DNA of 64,000 nucleotides from the NCBI GenBank assembly GCA_022835495.1, contig BQOK01000001.1:992001-1056000 (forward strand), written 5' to 3'. A program made the position numbers and the translations under genes. Below the pieces are notes generated by a model. The model was given only the letters and a program-made list of their open reading frames with translations. It had not been told where the DNA came from and made no database searches. This document shows positions 42,550 to 50,563 of this stretch, piece by piece (within the stretch, counting starts at the first letter, position 1; the number at the start of each line of letters is the position of its first letter). This DNA comes from Oscillospiraceae bacterium (GTDB taxonomy: Bacteria > Bacillota > Clostridia > Oscillospirales > Ruminococcaceae).

Positions 42550-43743
42550 TCAGCCGAAGGCGGCCGTGTTGCCGTACATATTCCAGATGGGGACCAGCAC
42601 GCCCACCATGATCATGCAGACCACGATGGCCATGACCACGATCATGACCGGCTCGATCATGCCGGTGAGGCGGGTGAGGGCGGCGTCGGATTCGTACTCG
42701 TAATTTTCGGCGATGTTTTCCAGCATCTGATCCAGCTGGCCGGTCTCTTCGCCCACATAGATGGTGGGGGCGAGCTTTGCGTCGAAGCCGTCGACCTGCT
42801 GGATCGCCTTGCTCAGCATATCGCCCGCCCGCACCTGCTTGATCACATCGGCAAACTGGGCGTTGATGTACTGGTTGCCCACGGTGGAGGCCGCGATCTC
42901 CAGGCTGCGGATCATGGAAAGGCCGCTGGAATAGAGGCTGGACTGGGTGCGCGCAAAGCGCGCGGTATAGATAATGCGCATCTGCTTGCCCACAAAGGGG
43001 GCGCGCACCTTGAGCCGGTCCCAGGAAAAGCGCACGGCGGGCACGCTGAGAAGAAGCTGCACCAAGGCCACCGCGCACAATATGGCGATGATGAGCACAT
43101 ACCACCGGTTCATTAAAAAATGGCTGAAGGCCATGAGCGCCGCGGTGAAAGCCGGCAGGGGCATGCCCTCGAAAAAGGGCTCGATTTTGGGCATGACCGC
43201 CAAAAAGATGATGAGCACGGCCGCCAGGCACACAAAGGCCAGGATCTTGGGGTACAGGGTGGCGCTTTTCAGGCGGCTGTTCATGCGGTGTTCCTTCTGG
43301 TAATGGGTGGCAAGCTTGCCTGCCACCTGCTCCATCTGGCCGCTGGCCTCGCCCGCGCGGAACATGTTGATCATCATATCCGGGAACACGCCCTGGGCGC
43401 TGAGCGCGTCGCTTAAGGGCTGGCCCTGCTGCACCAGCCGCTGCACCTGCCGGTACACGCTGGCGAGCGAGGGCTTTAAACTGCCCATGAGCATGATGTT
43501 CATGGCGCGGCTGAGGGTGATGCCCGAGCCGATCATGCTGGCCAGCTGGCGGCAGAATTCGCTGAGCTCCATGGGCTTGAGCTTGCGCACCGCGGCTTTT
43601 TCGTTTTCGGCCACCCGGCACTCAGTTAAAAACACGCCGTCGCGCCGGAGCATGGCGTACAGCGCGTCTTCGCTTTCGGCGTTCAGGGCGCCGGCAACCG
43701 GTTTGCCCTGCCCGTTCTGGCCCTTGTATTTGTATAAAGGCAT
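42550..43743 (-). CDS. pilC: Type IV pilus inner-membrane platform protein PilC (GspF family)
   Basis: Protein of 397 residues with two T2SF domains and three membrane helices (about 165-190, 215-240, 365-390). Family markers are YKYKGQNGQGKPVAGAL at the start, MFRAGEASGQMEQVAGKLA near 131-149 and the paired IYVGEETGQLDQMLENIA near 331-348. It is the rotor-like partner of PilB. GGAGG precedes the ATG. Confidence 0.94.
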   Translation of the reverse strand: MPLYKYKGQNGQGKPVAGALNAESEDALYAMLRRDGVFLTECRVAENEKAAVRKLKPMELSEFCRQLASMIGSGITLSRAMNIMLMGSLKPSLASVYRQVQRLVQQGQPLSDALSAQGVFPDMMINMFRAGEASGQMEQVAGKLATHYQKEHRMNSRLKSATLYPKILAFVCLAAVLIIFLAVMPKIEPFFEGMPLPAFTAALMAFSHFLMNRWYVLIIAILCAVALVQLLLSVPAVRFSWDRLKVRAPFVGKQMRIIYTARFARTQSSLYSSGLSMIRSLEIAASTVGNQYINAQFADVIKQVRAGDMLSKAIQQVDGFDAKLAPTIYVGEETGQLDQMLENIAENYEYESDAALTRLTGMIEPVMIVVMAIVVCMIMVGVLVPIWNMYGNTAAFG

Positions 43744-43759
43744 GGTTACGCCTCCTTAT

Positions 43760-44557
43760 TCAAAACTGGAAGAACCCCATGTACCAGGCGACCAGCGGCC
43801 CGCCCCACAACAGGGATAAAAAGCAGCCCGCGCACAGCGCGGGGCCGAAGGGCATGTGCGCGCCCTGGCCGGCTTTTGCGCGGCCGGAGGCCAGCAAAAA
43901 GACCGCCTGCGCCCCGGCGATGAGCAGCGCCAGGAAAAAACCGGCCAGGCACTGCTTCCAGCCCAGCAAAAAGCCGCACACGGCCATGAGCTGGATATCG
44001 CCCCCGCCGAAGGCCCCCGGCACCGCAAGGGTGATGAGCAGCAGCGGCAGGCTGACGCACACCGCGCCGATGAGCCGCGCGGCAAGGCCTGTTTCGGGGA
44101 AGGCCCAGAGGGCGGCCAGGGCGGGCAGGCAGAGAAGCAGGGAATAGAGGTCCGGGATTTCCATGGTGTAAGCGTCCTGCAGGGCGATGAGGAACAGCAC
44201 GAAAAACGCCGGCAGGGCCACGGCCAGCCTGCCCCACTGAAAGGGGAAGGCCGCGAAGCAGAGCGCCGCGCCAAGACCGCCGCACAGCTCGGCCAAGGGG
44301 TAGGAGGCGGGCACCCGCGCGCCGCAATGGCGGCAGCGCCCGCGCAGCAGCAGCCAGCTGAAAAGGGGAACCAGTTCGGCCGCGCCCAGCGCGTGGCCGC
44401 AGGCGTCGCAATGGCTGCGGCCCTTGTAAAAGGGCGGGCTGCCGGGCACGGCGGCCCGCTGGGCCACCACCTGCAAAAAGCTGGCGAGGCAGGCCCCCAG
44501 GACAAAACAGTAGGCGGCCCCCAGCGGGACGAGGGGGGCAAGATCGGAAGAAGGCAT
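43760..44557 (-). CDS. pilD: Prepilin peptidase PilD (A24 family)
   Basis: Membrane aspartyl protease of 265 residues. The N-terminal methylase-like zinc domain has CDAC near 50 and CRHC near 74; catalytic aspartates are in LQDAYTMEIPDLYS near 125 and GGGDIQLMAV near 180 (GxGD motif). About eight helices. It cleaves and probably N-methylates the three prepilins of this operon. ATG has AAGGAG upstream. Confidence 0.92.
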   Translation of the reverse strand: MPSSDLAPLVPLGAAYCFVLGACLASFLQVVAQRAAVPGSPPFYKGRSHCDACGHALGAAELVPLFSWLLLRGRCRHCGARVPASYPLAELCGGLGAALCFAAFPFQWGRLAVALPAFFVLFLIALQDAYTMEIPDLYSLLLCLPALAALWAFPETGLAARLIGAVCVSLPLLLITLAVPGAFGGGDIQLMAVCGFLLGWKQCLAGFFLALLIAGAQAVFLLASGRAKAGQGAHMPFGPALCAGCFLSLLWGGPLVAWYMGFFQF

Positions 44558-44566
44558 AAGTACTCC

Positions 44567-45163
44567 TTATGAAAAGGCGCCCGCGGCCCCCGCCAGGTTC
44601 AGCGAGGGATCACCCGAGGCGACCCAGGTACAGTCCGGCCGGTCGGGCCGGGCCAGCCACGCGCTCTCGCTGCGCCAGTAGCACAGGGTAAACACGCCGT
44701 TTTGCTGGCTTGCGGTAAAGACCAGGGGAGGAAGGCTGGAATCCGGGGCCTGCACGGCATCGGCCAGCTTGCTGACGGCGGCGCCGGGGTCGGTGCGGCT
44801 GACATGGGCGCCGCTGACCCGGGGCATGTTCGGGCCCAGGGCCGCGCGCACCAGCGCGCCGTTTTCGTCGTCGCCCGAGGGGTCGGCGGCCAGCACATAA
44901 TCGAACGGGCCGGCGGCCTGGCCGGTGCGGCACAGCTCCACCGCGATCTGCACGGCCACCCGGGCGGCGCGGGCGCTTTGCTGGTAGCTCACGGCCCAGG
45001 CGGTTTGCACATACCGCACCGCAATACCCGCGAACAGGGCGGCCATGAGCCCCAGGGCCAGCAGCACCACAAGCCACTCGACGCGGCGGGTATCCTTTTG
45101 CTGGTTGAGCTCGCGGTCGAAATTCAGCTCGATGCGGCTTTGCGCCGATTCCTGCCCCTTCAA
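44567..45163 (-). CDS. Single-pass membrane protein, first gene of the pilus operon
   Basis: Protein of 198 residues that I do not recognise. A charged cytoplasmic start (1-28) precedes one helix (WLVVLLALGLMAALFAGIAV near 29-48) and an extracytoplasmic domain of 150 residues with no known motif. It is not a prepilin (no Gly/Glu signal). The start is TTG with GGGAGGTG at 8 bases. A TATAAT stands at 45204-45199 on this strand, without a good -35. Position suggests a pilus accessory or minor structural role. Confidence 0.7.
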   Translation of the reverse strand: MKGQESAQSRIELNFDRELNQQKDTRRVEWLVVLLALGLMAALFAGIAVRYVQTAWAVSYQQSARAARVAVQIAVELCRTGQAAGPFDYVLAADPSGDDENGALVRAALGPNMPRVSGAHVSRTDPGAAVSKLADAVQAPDSSLPPLVFTASQQNGVFTLCYWRSESAWLARPDRPDCTWVASGDPSLNLAGAAGAFS

Positions 45164-45269
45164 AAAGCCGCACCTCCCATGTGGAACGGTAACAATTTAT
45201 TATAGCATATCCCGGCTGGAATGGATAGAAAGAATGACCCGAAAAAAAGTGAATGTGGGTTGTAATATT

Positions 45270-45331
45270 AAATGCGAAAGGACAAGCCCCCTATTTTCGG
45301 GGAGCTTCGAGCCTTCCGCATTTATTTTTTT
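45270..45331 (+). terminator. Long nested terminator at the host-prophage boundary
   Basis: Outer stem AAATGCGAAAGG/CCTTCCGCATTT (one mismatch), inner stem AAGCCCCC/GGGGAGCTT with a bulge, followed by ATTTTTTTA. It separates the pilus promoter region from the first phage gene. Confidence 0.75.
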
Positions 45332-45375
45332 ATACCACAAACCACGATAAACCGCAATAGAAACGGGGTGAAGAC

Positions 45376-45627
45376 ATGGCGGGAAATTATAGGTATCTGG
45401 ATTTTGAGGATCGAAAGAAGATCGAGGCGTGGCACGCCCGCGGGGATCGCCCGCTTGAAATCGCCGCGCGACTTGGCGTGCATACCGCGACGATCTACCA
45501 CGAATTGCAACGAGGCTATACCGGAGAAGTGGACGCGGCGCAACGCGAGGTTTACAGCGCGGAGCGGGCGCAAGCGGTGGTTCGGGAAAACTTCAAGCGC
45601 AGAGGCCGCCGTGCGGTGACAGAATAG
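45376..45627 (+). CDS. Small helix-turn-helix protein (IS30-type HTH)
   Basis: Protein of 83 residues. YLDFEDRKKIEAWHARGDRP and EIAARLGVHTATIYHELQRG form an HTH_38 domain like that at the start of IS30-family transposases; no catalytic part follows. Such free HTH proteins occur in Clostridial phages and probably regulate early genes. It is the first prophage gene, after a long terminator. Confidence 0.8.
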   Translation: MAGNYRYLDFEDRKKIEAWHARGDRPLEIAARLGVHTATIYHELQRGYTGEVDAAQREVYSAERAQAVVRENFKRRGRRAVTE

Positions 45628-45651
45628 AGCGAAAGGAAAGGTTGTTCAGTA

Positions 45652-46008
45652 ATGAAAAAATATCAGTTGGGCGCGCTGACCGTAAGCGACAAGGGCTTAC
45701 AGGACACGAAAGAAGAAATCGTTATCGAGTTAATCGACCGTATGCAAAAGTATGTTGCAGAGGGTAAAGCGGCATACGAAAACGGGGATTACACCGAAGA
45801 ACAAAACTTGAACACCATTACAAACCTTTGCGGGCGGTTTTGCGGGCTTGCCGAATTCCTGCAAATAACAATGGGCATTGATGTTCGGAGAGCGGACGGG
45901 CTTCTTTACACGCAAGAAATGTATAACCATTTCCATTATTGGAAGATGAACCTTGAAATTGAGATAGGGAGAGAACGAGAAACGGCGGGAGGTTTTGGCG
46001 GTGACTAA
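45652..46008 (+). CDS. Phage protein, unknown function
   Basis: Soluble protein of 118 residues, mostly helical (KEEIVIELIDRMQKYVAEGK near 20-39, NTITNLCGRFCGLAEFL near 54-70). No known domain. The leader GAAAGGAAAGGTTGTTCAG resembles the repeated phage initiation cassette. Confidence 0.65.
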   Translation: MKKYQLGALTVSDKGLQDTKEEIVIELIDRMQKYVAEGKAAYENGDYTEEQNLNTITNLCGRFCGLAEFLQITMGIDVRRADGLLYTQEMYNHFHYWKMNLEIEIGRERETAGGFGGD

Positions 46009-46198
46009 TTTTGAAAAGCTGACGCAATCCCCCGCGGAGTTTGGGGCATTCCTTCGGGGATTGCCGATTTTAGAAGGGCCGTGGGACGACGAATTTCACA
46101 AACGATATTGCCGTAAGTGCTCTTCTACGGATTGCACATATTGTCCGCATGAGAAGTTCCGGAATAATCCGGAATGGTGGCTAAACCTGAAAGCGTGA
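46001..46198 (+). CDS. Small Cys-rich phage protein
   Basis: Protein of about 65 residues, overlapping the previous gene by 8 bases. YCRKCSSTDCTYCPHEKF near 37-54 holds four cysteines and a histidine, a likely zinc site. GTG 46001 was chosen since GGGAGG lies 8 bases before it; a TTG at 45995 is in frame. Function unknown. Confidence 0.65.
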   Translation: MTNFEKLTQSPAEFGAFLRGLPILEGPWDDEFHKRYCRKCSSTDCTYCPHEKFRNNPEWWLNLKA

Positions 46199-46224
46199 TA
46201 GGCGCGAAAGGAGCTATTCAAACT

Positions 46225-46665
46225 ATGAAAAAGAAACAAAAGACAACCGCCGAAGTGCAAGCGGCGATTTTTAGGCGGGAACACCGAAAAAGCCCGTTGC
46301 GCGGTGGCGTGAAGCTGACCTTGAAGAAGGCGCGGGAATTGGCTTTGCAGGAATTCGGAACAGCGAAGGGCATTCAGCAGGAAGAAAACACATTGCCGGA
46401 CTACTACATAATGCGGCTTGGCAATATGCGCGTGCGGATCGCGCCGGACACCTACGGCGGGACGGGGTGCATTCTGATTGAAGTTCGCTTGAGCGGATAC
46501 GGGCGCGCCTTTCAGCTTCACGATCCGGAAACCCTGCAAGAAGACTTCGAGGCAGAAGAACAGAGGTTGCGAAAAGAACGGCGCGAAGCCCTGCAAGATT
46601 GGGTTGGAACAAACGGGGTTGAAGCGTGCCGCGCAGAGGTCGAAAAGATATGGAACGGGGCGTGA
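46225..46665 (+). CDS. Phage protein, unknown function
   Basis: Protein of 146 residues, basic at the N-terminus (TTAEVQAAIFRREHRKSPLR) and helical at the C-terminus (LQEDFEAEEQRLRKERREAL). No known domain recognised. Initiated by the archetype of the repeated leader (46206-46227). Confidence 0.7.
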   Translation: MKKKQKTTAEVQAAIFRREHRKSPLRGGVKLTLKKARELALQEFGTAKGIQQEENTLPDYYIMRLGNMRVRIAPDTYGGTGCILIEVRLSGYGRAFQLHDPETLQEDFEAEEQRLRKERREALQDWVGTNGVEACRAEVEKIWNGA

Positions 46666-47282
46666 AACACAGGCCGCGCCGCCGTTCGCCTCTTCCCTTC
46701 CTACTTCTGGCCGTGGCGGTTGTCGGGTGCGCCTTCGCCGTAGCGGTTGCGGCAGTGGTTCCGATGGAGGCCGACAGCCCCGGCGGGCAGGATCAAGCGT
46801 TGCCAACGCCTACGCTTGAAGAGGCCGAGCGGGACAAGCTGGACGCGCCCGCGGCGGCAACGCCGACACCTACGCCCGCCCCATACATACCGGACGAAGC
46901 GGAAGTTGAAATGCTGGCGCGCCTGATATGGGGCGAAGCCCGCGGCATTCCTTCGGATATGCACAAAGCGGCGGTTGTGTGGTGCGCCCTGAACCGCGTT
47001 GACGCGGAAGGCTGGCCGGACACCGTGGCCGAAGTGGTAACACAGCCGCACCAATTCGCCGGATATTCGCCGGACTATCCGGCAACAGAGGAATTCAAGG
47101 CGATTGCCGCCGATGTGCTGATACGGTGGGAGCGGGAAAAACGGGAAGGCGGCGAGGTTGGCCGCGTCCTTCCCGCTGAATATGTCTTCTTCACGGGTGA
47201 CGGAGAAGTAAACCATTTCCGGACGGAATACGAAGGCGGCATGTTTTGGGATTGGAGCTTGAAAAATCCGTACAGCAGTTAA
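46650..47282 (+). CDS. Cell wall hydrolase, SleB-like (Hydrolase_2)
   Basis: Protein of 210 residues. A signal anchor (PLPFLLLAVAVVGCAFAVAV near 14-33) and a Pro/Thr-rich linker (to about 80) precede a SleB/CwlJ-type domain: EMLARLIWGEARGIPSDMHK near 86-105 (catalytic glutamate in WGEARG), VVWCALNRVD, and QFAGYSP near 135. SleB-like enzymes cut peptidoglycan as lytic transglycosylases. In phages they usually lie with tail or lysis genes; here it is early, so it may help host lysis, DNA entry or superinfection control. ATG 46650 overlaps the upstream stop. Confidence 0.88.
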   Translation: MERGVKHRPRRRSPLPFLLLAVAVVGCAFAVAVAAVVPMEADSPGGQDQALPTPTLEEAERDKLDAPAAATPTPTPAPYIPDEAEVEMLARLIWGEARGIPSDMHKAAVVWCALNRVDAEGWPDTVAEVVTQPHQFAGYSPDYPATEEFKAIAADVLIRWEREKREGGEVGRVLPAEYVFFTGDGEVNHFRTEYEGGMFWDWSLKNPYSS

Positions 47283-47303
47283 GTGAAAGGAGCCATTCAA
47301 ACT

Positions 47304-47624
47304 ATGTCGAAGCAGAAGCAGGACAAGCAGGGCGGCGGCTGGCAGTTCCCCCGCCCGCTCGAAATTATCAAGTGCAAAGAGGGCAACAAAGAATACATGA
47401 AGGAACGCCCCGCACGCAAGCCTTACGGAAGGATCGTCAAGGTGTGCGAATTCAGCCTTGAAGTCGTCGCAGAGTTTGGCGACGACGACGCGCGGACAGT
47501 GTGGAGGCTGGCAAAGCGGGCGGCGCGCGACTTCTTGCGGGTATCGTGGATAAATACGGCCATTGTAACCGCCGCGAAAACCGATCGCCCTTATATGGCC
47601 GTGATTGTTTACGGCAAATATTAA
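47304..47624 (+). CDS. Phage protein, unknown function
   Basis: Protein of 106 residues, Lys-rich start (SKQKQDKQGGGWQFPRPLEI) and an alpha/beta middle. No known domain. Initiated by a copy of the repeated leader (47285-47306). Confidence 0.68.
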   Translation: MSKQKQDKQGGGWQFPRPLEIIKCKEGNKEYMKERPARKPYGRIVKVCEFSLEVVAEFGDDDARTVWRLAKRAARDFLRVSWINTAIVTAAKTDRPYMAVIVYGKY

Positions 47625-47637
47625 GGGGGCGGCGGGA

Positions 47638-48180
47638 ATGTCAAACAAAGCGGAGCTTTTGAAGAAAATAAAAGCCCTTGCCGATCGGGGCGTTGACGGA
47701 GAGCGCGAGAGCGCACAAACCCTTCTTGCCCGCCTGATGGAGCAATACGGGATCAGCGAAACCGATCTTGAAGAGGAACGCCGCGAAACGGCGTGGTTCC
47801 GGTACAGTCAAGAAACCGAACGCCGCTTGCTGAACCAGATTATTTACATGGTAACGGGAAGATCGGGCTTCGGTTGCGTAGGATCGTATAGCGGGCGCAA
47901 GCGGAAGGAAACGGGCGTGAATTGCACAGCCGCGGAACGGTTGGAGATCGAAGCAAATTACAAATTCTTCAAGGTTGCTATGGAAGCGGAGCTTGAAATA
48001 TTCTATACGGCATTTTCAAGCAAAAACCACCTTTTCCCCTCCGAAGACAAAGTGAAGCCGAAGAGCATTAAAGACCTTACGCCGGAAGAACGAGAAAAGG
48101 TTTTGAAAGCTGGCTTGATGATGGAGGGAATGGAGCGGCACACATTACGCAAGGCCATTGCCGCGGGCGAAACCGAGTAA
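47638..48180 (+). CDS. DUF2786-domain phage protein
   Basis: Protein of 180 residues. KAELLKKIKALADRGVDGER and ESAQTLLARLMEQYGISETD at residues 4-45 match the DUF2786 pattern found in phage and mobile-element proteins. The rest contains CTAAERLEIEANYKFFKVAM and a helical tail. Function unknown. GGGGGCGGCGGG upstream of ATG. Confidence 0.75.
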   Translation: MSNKAELLKKIKALADRGVDGERESAQTLLARLMEQYGISETDLEEERRETAWFRYSQETERRLLNQIIYMVTGRSGFGCVGSYSGRKRKETGVNCTAAERLEIEANYKFFKVAMEAELEIFYTAFSSKNHLFPSEDKVKPKSIKDLTPEEREKVLKAGLMMEGMERHTLRKAIAAGETE

Positions 48181-48193
48181 AGGAGGATCACAC

Positions 48194-48490
48194 ATGCAAA
48201 GAGCTATTCAAAACACACAGGCGGCCACGCGCCGCCGTTCCCGCCCTCTTCGGGTAGCGGGAAGCACATTGACGGCGAATGTTGCCTTTGCCGTCCTGAA
48301 ATACGCCGCCCTTACCGCGGCGGGCGTTCTTCTCTTCCGTTGGGGGCAGGGGTACGCCCTTGCCGAACGCGGATACAAGGCGATCGGCGGTGAAGCGTTG
48401 CTTTTAGGGTTGCCGCTGTTCTGGTATCTGACGGAAACCACGATCCGCGATACCGTGCGGGACTTCCGGAAGGGAGGCCGCCGCAAATGA
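48194..48490 (+). CDS. Small phage membrane protein
   Basis: Protein of 98 residues with an Arg-rich start, two helices (about 28-48 and 62-78) and a basic tail. The bases after its ATG (CAAAGAGCTATTCAAAAC, 48197-48214) are a copy of the phage leader cassette now read as codons. AAAGGAGG precedes the ATG. A holin-like role is conceivable but not supported. Confidence 0.65.
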   Translation: MQRAIQNTQAATRRRSRPLRVAGSTLTANVAFAVLKYAALTAAGVLLFRWGQGYALAERGYKAIGGEALLLGLPLFWYLTETTIRDTVRDFRKGGRRK

Positions 48491-49149
48491 AGATAAAGAG
48501 CATTGCCGCGATATGCAAGAAAAACAAACAGGTTGTTTTGTTCAACCGATACAGCGATAGCGGCACATTATCGCAGTACATAGGCGACGGAAACGCGGTT
48601 TACCCTATTTCCGGCCTTCCGGAGCTGGACGAAGAAAGCATTTTAACGATCTTCGATGTGCCGGAGAAACAGCGCGAAGACTGGCTTGTGCGGTATCGTG
48701 ACATTCCGGAGGGGATCAGCTTCGAGGACACCGACGCAACCGAAAAGATCATTGAACAAGGCAACCTTTCGATTGTGTATAGCGGAAAGACCTTGAAACC
48801 ATTGCAGACGCGCCGCGGGCTGGTTTTCATCGAAAGCCGCTATTTGTCGCCCGTTTCAGATGTGCTTGATGTATTGGAGCTTTACGAGCGGGTAACGCCT
48901 TTCGGTGCGCCGTATATCGTAGCAAAAGCGGGCTTCCTGCTTCAAGCGGTAATTATGCCGTGTGATGTTATAAGCGCGCAATTCGTCCAACGCCTGCAAG
49001 AGCTGACACGGCAATGCGCCGTTTCTCTTGACCTTCGGGAACAGGAGCGGGAGCGGCAGGCCGCCGCAGAGAGCGCGGGGCAATTCAAGGTTGATCCGGA
49101 AACGGGGGCAATCATTGAACCGGAAAGCGAGGCGGGCGACGATGATTAG
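48487..49149 (+). CDS. Phage protein, unknown function
   Basis: Protein of 220 residues, ATGA overlap with the previous gene. An alpha/beta N-terminal part (SIAAICKKNKQVVLFNRYSD) and a coiled-coil C-terminus from about 165 (FVQRLQELTRQCAVSLDLRE). Related proteins are frequent in Clostridial phages; no function is known to me. Confidence 0.7.
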   Translation: MKIKSIAAICKKNKQVVLFNRYSDSGTLSQYIGDGNAVYPISGLPELDEESILTIFDVPEKQREDWLVRYRDIPEGISFEDTDATEKIIEQGNLSIVYSGKTLKPLQTRRGLVFIESRYLSPVSDVLDVLELYERVTPFGAPYIVAKAGFLLQAVIMPCDVISAQFVQRLQELTRQCAVSLDLREQERERQAAAESAGQFKVDPETGAIIEPESEAGDDD

Positions 49150-49432
49150 GACGCAGAGGCATTCCCGCTTTGTGCTGATGTCGCTTGATGAAATCCGCGC
49201 CACGCGGGACATTGTATTGCAGACGGAGGAAACGAAAAGCAATTTTTCCGGATCGGGCAAAACGGTTTATATTTGCGAAGTTGTGCGCCCTTGCGATTAT
49301 CAAAAGGAAACGGACACCGCCGCGGACAAGCTGGCCGCAGAGATCGAGCGGGTAAACGCTGACAACCGCGCCTTGCGCCGGAAGATCGAACGCCTTGAAC
49401 GGGAATTGCAGAAAGCGAGGGCGGGCGAATGA
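49142..49432 (+). CDS. Phage coiled-coil protein, unknown function
   Basis: Protein of 96 residues overlapping the previous gene by 8 bases. A coiled coil occupies about 58-93 (AADKLAAEIERVNADNRALR). No known domain. Confidence 0.65.
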   Translation: MIRTQRHSRFVLMSLDEIRATRDIVLQTEETKSNFSGSGKTVYICEVVRPCDYQKETDTAADKLAAEIERVNADNRALRRKIERLERELQKARAGE

Positions 49433-49883
49433 ACAAGGCTTTGTTATCCTCTAAAAATATGTGCTGGTGTACGCCGCAAGACTTCTTCGACAAGCTGAAC
49501 GAAGAATTTTCCTTCACGCTGGACGCGGCGGCCACAGACAAAACGGCAAAATGCCCGCTATATTTCACGCCGGAAACGGACGGGCTTAAATCCTCTTGGA
49601 AGGTTGCGGGGGGGGTACGGTATTTTGCAATCCCCCGTATGGGCGCGAAATCGGAAAGTGGGTTCAAAAGGCATACGAAGAGGCGCAGGCCGGAACGCCG
49701 ATTGTTCTCCTTATTCCAGCGCGTACCGATACAAGCTATTTCCACAATTTTATATACCACAAAGCGGAAATTCGCTTTATTCGTGGGCGGCTTCGGTTTA
49801 CGGACGACGACGGCAACGCCGCCGATCCCGCGCCCTTCCCCTCTATGCTGGTGATTTATAACGGAAAGGCGGTGAAATCGTGA
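49429..49883 (+). pseudogene. Phage DNA N6-adenine methyltransferase (Dam type), frameshifted at a G8 tract
   Basis: The N-terminal part reads MCWCTPQDFFDKLNEEF and LDAAATDKTAKCPLYFTPE in frame 1. At the G run 49608-49615 the coding continues in another frame with VFCNPPYGREIGKWVQKAYE, which has the catalytic NPPY, then IVLLIPARTDTSYFHNFIYH. One more G (nine) would restore a single protein of about 151 residues, matching phage Dam methyltransferases. Explanations: real mutation, phase variation by G-tract slippage, ribosomal slippage, or sequencing error. Downstream gene overlaps its stop (GTGA). Confidence 0.85.
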
Positions 49884-50047
49884 AATACAAGGTTTGCGAT
49901 CGGTGCGGAAGTCACCTTGACTATGGCGAAACATGCGAATGCGTGAAAGAGGCCGAACAGGAAGAGAGGGTGCGCAATGCTGAAAATCAGAAGGATCAAA
50001 ACAGACAAGTTCAAAACCGCGGCGTTTTGGATCGAAAAGCGGGATAA
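49880..50047 (+). CDS. Very small zinc-ribbon-like phage protein
   Basis: Protein of 55 residues starting at GTG overlapping the methyltransferase stop. KVCDRCGSHLDYGETCEC holds CxxC and CxC pairs; the rest is charged and helical. Common small protein type in Clostridial phages, function unknown. Confidence 0.6.
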   Translation: MKYKVCDRCGSHLDYGETCECVKEAEQEERVRNAENQKDQNRQVQNRGVLDRKAG

Positions 50048-50162
50048 CGAATACATAGCGTGCCGAACGCTTGTAAACGCCATTTTGGGTATTGCTTCCC
50101 CTTCTATTATGAGCAGAGGGCAAGAGGCGTTGAAAAAGGCGTATGAAACGCGCCGAATTTGA
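49977..50162 (+). CDS. Small phage protein, unknown function
   Basis: Protein of 61 residues overlapping the previous gene by 71 bases in another frame. FKTAAFWIEKRDNEYIACRT and NAILGIASPSIMSRG look folded. AGAGAGGGTGCGCA precedes the ATG. Either frame could be the main product. Confidence 0.5.
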   Translation: MLKIRRIKTDKFKTAAFWIEKRDNEYIACRTLVNAILGIASPSIMSRGQEALKKAYETRRI

Positions 50163-50179
50163 AAGGAGCAGTTCAGACG

Positions 50180-50563
50180 ATGGAAAAACAGGGATTGAAC
50201 GAGCTTGCCGCGGCGGTACATGAAAATGCCGTTGCGCATGGCTGGTGGGAGCAGGAACGGGAATTGCCTGAAATCCTTATGCTTTGCGTTTCGGAGCTTG
50301 CGGAGGCTTTGGAAGAGTACCGCGCCGGAAAGCCGAACATTTATTACAATGTCGAAGGCGAAGAAATACTTTATGCGGACGGGGAGGCGTGCGAAAAGTA
50401 CGAGCGGCGCAAGCCGGAAGGCGTGGCGGTGGAATTGGCCGATTGCATGATCCGCATTCTGGACTATTGCGGGCGCGCCGGAATTGATATTGAAGAGGCA
50501 ATACGGATCAAGCACGAATACAACAAAACCCGCCCATATCGTCACGGCGGGAAGAAATGTTAA
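50180..50563 (+). CDS. MazG-like nucleotide pyrophosphohydrolase
   Basis: Protein of 127 residues, mostly helical. CVSELAEALEEYR near 33-45 and VELADCMIRILDYCGRAGID near 84-103 supply the E..E...E..D metal site of the all-alpha NTP-PPase (MazG/dUTPase) superfamily. It probably clears unwanted dNTPs or alarmones during phage growth. Preceded by a copy of the repeated leader (50161-50182). Confidence 0.8.
   Translation: MEKQGLNELAAAVHENAVAHGWWEQERELPEILMLCVSELAEALEEYRAGKPNIYYNVEGEEILYADGEACEKYERRKPEGVAVELADCMIRILDYCGRAGIDIEEAIRIKHEYNKTRPYRHGGKKC

Noticed and set aside
40459-43116. 885-codon open frame opposite pilC, pilM-N and pilO
   Set aside because: Covers three well-supported genes on the other strand; low-complexity antisense composition.
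45376-45627. IS30 transposase
   Set aside because: Only the HTH domain is present; no DDE domain follows in any frame, and it fits as a small phage regulator.
49429-49854. The full 141-codon frame of the first methyltransferase taken as the true protein
   Set aside because: After the G tract this frame becomes Arg/Pro-rich nonsense, while the other frame carries the catalytic NPPY and family-like sequence.
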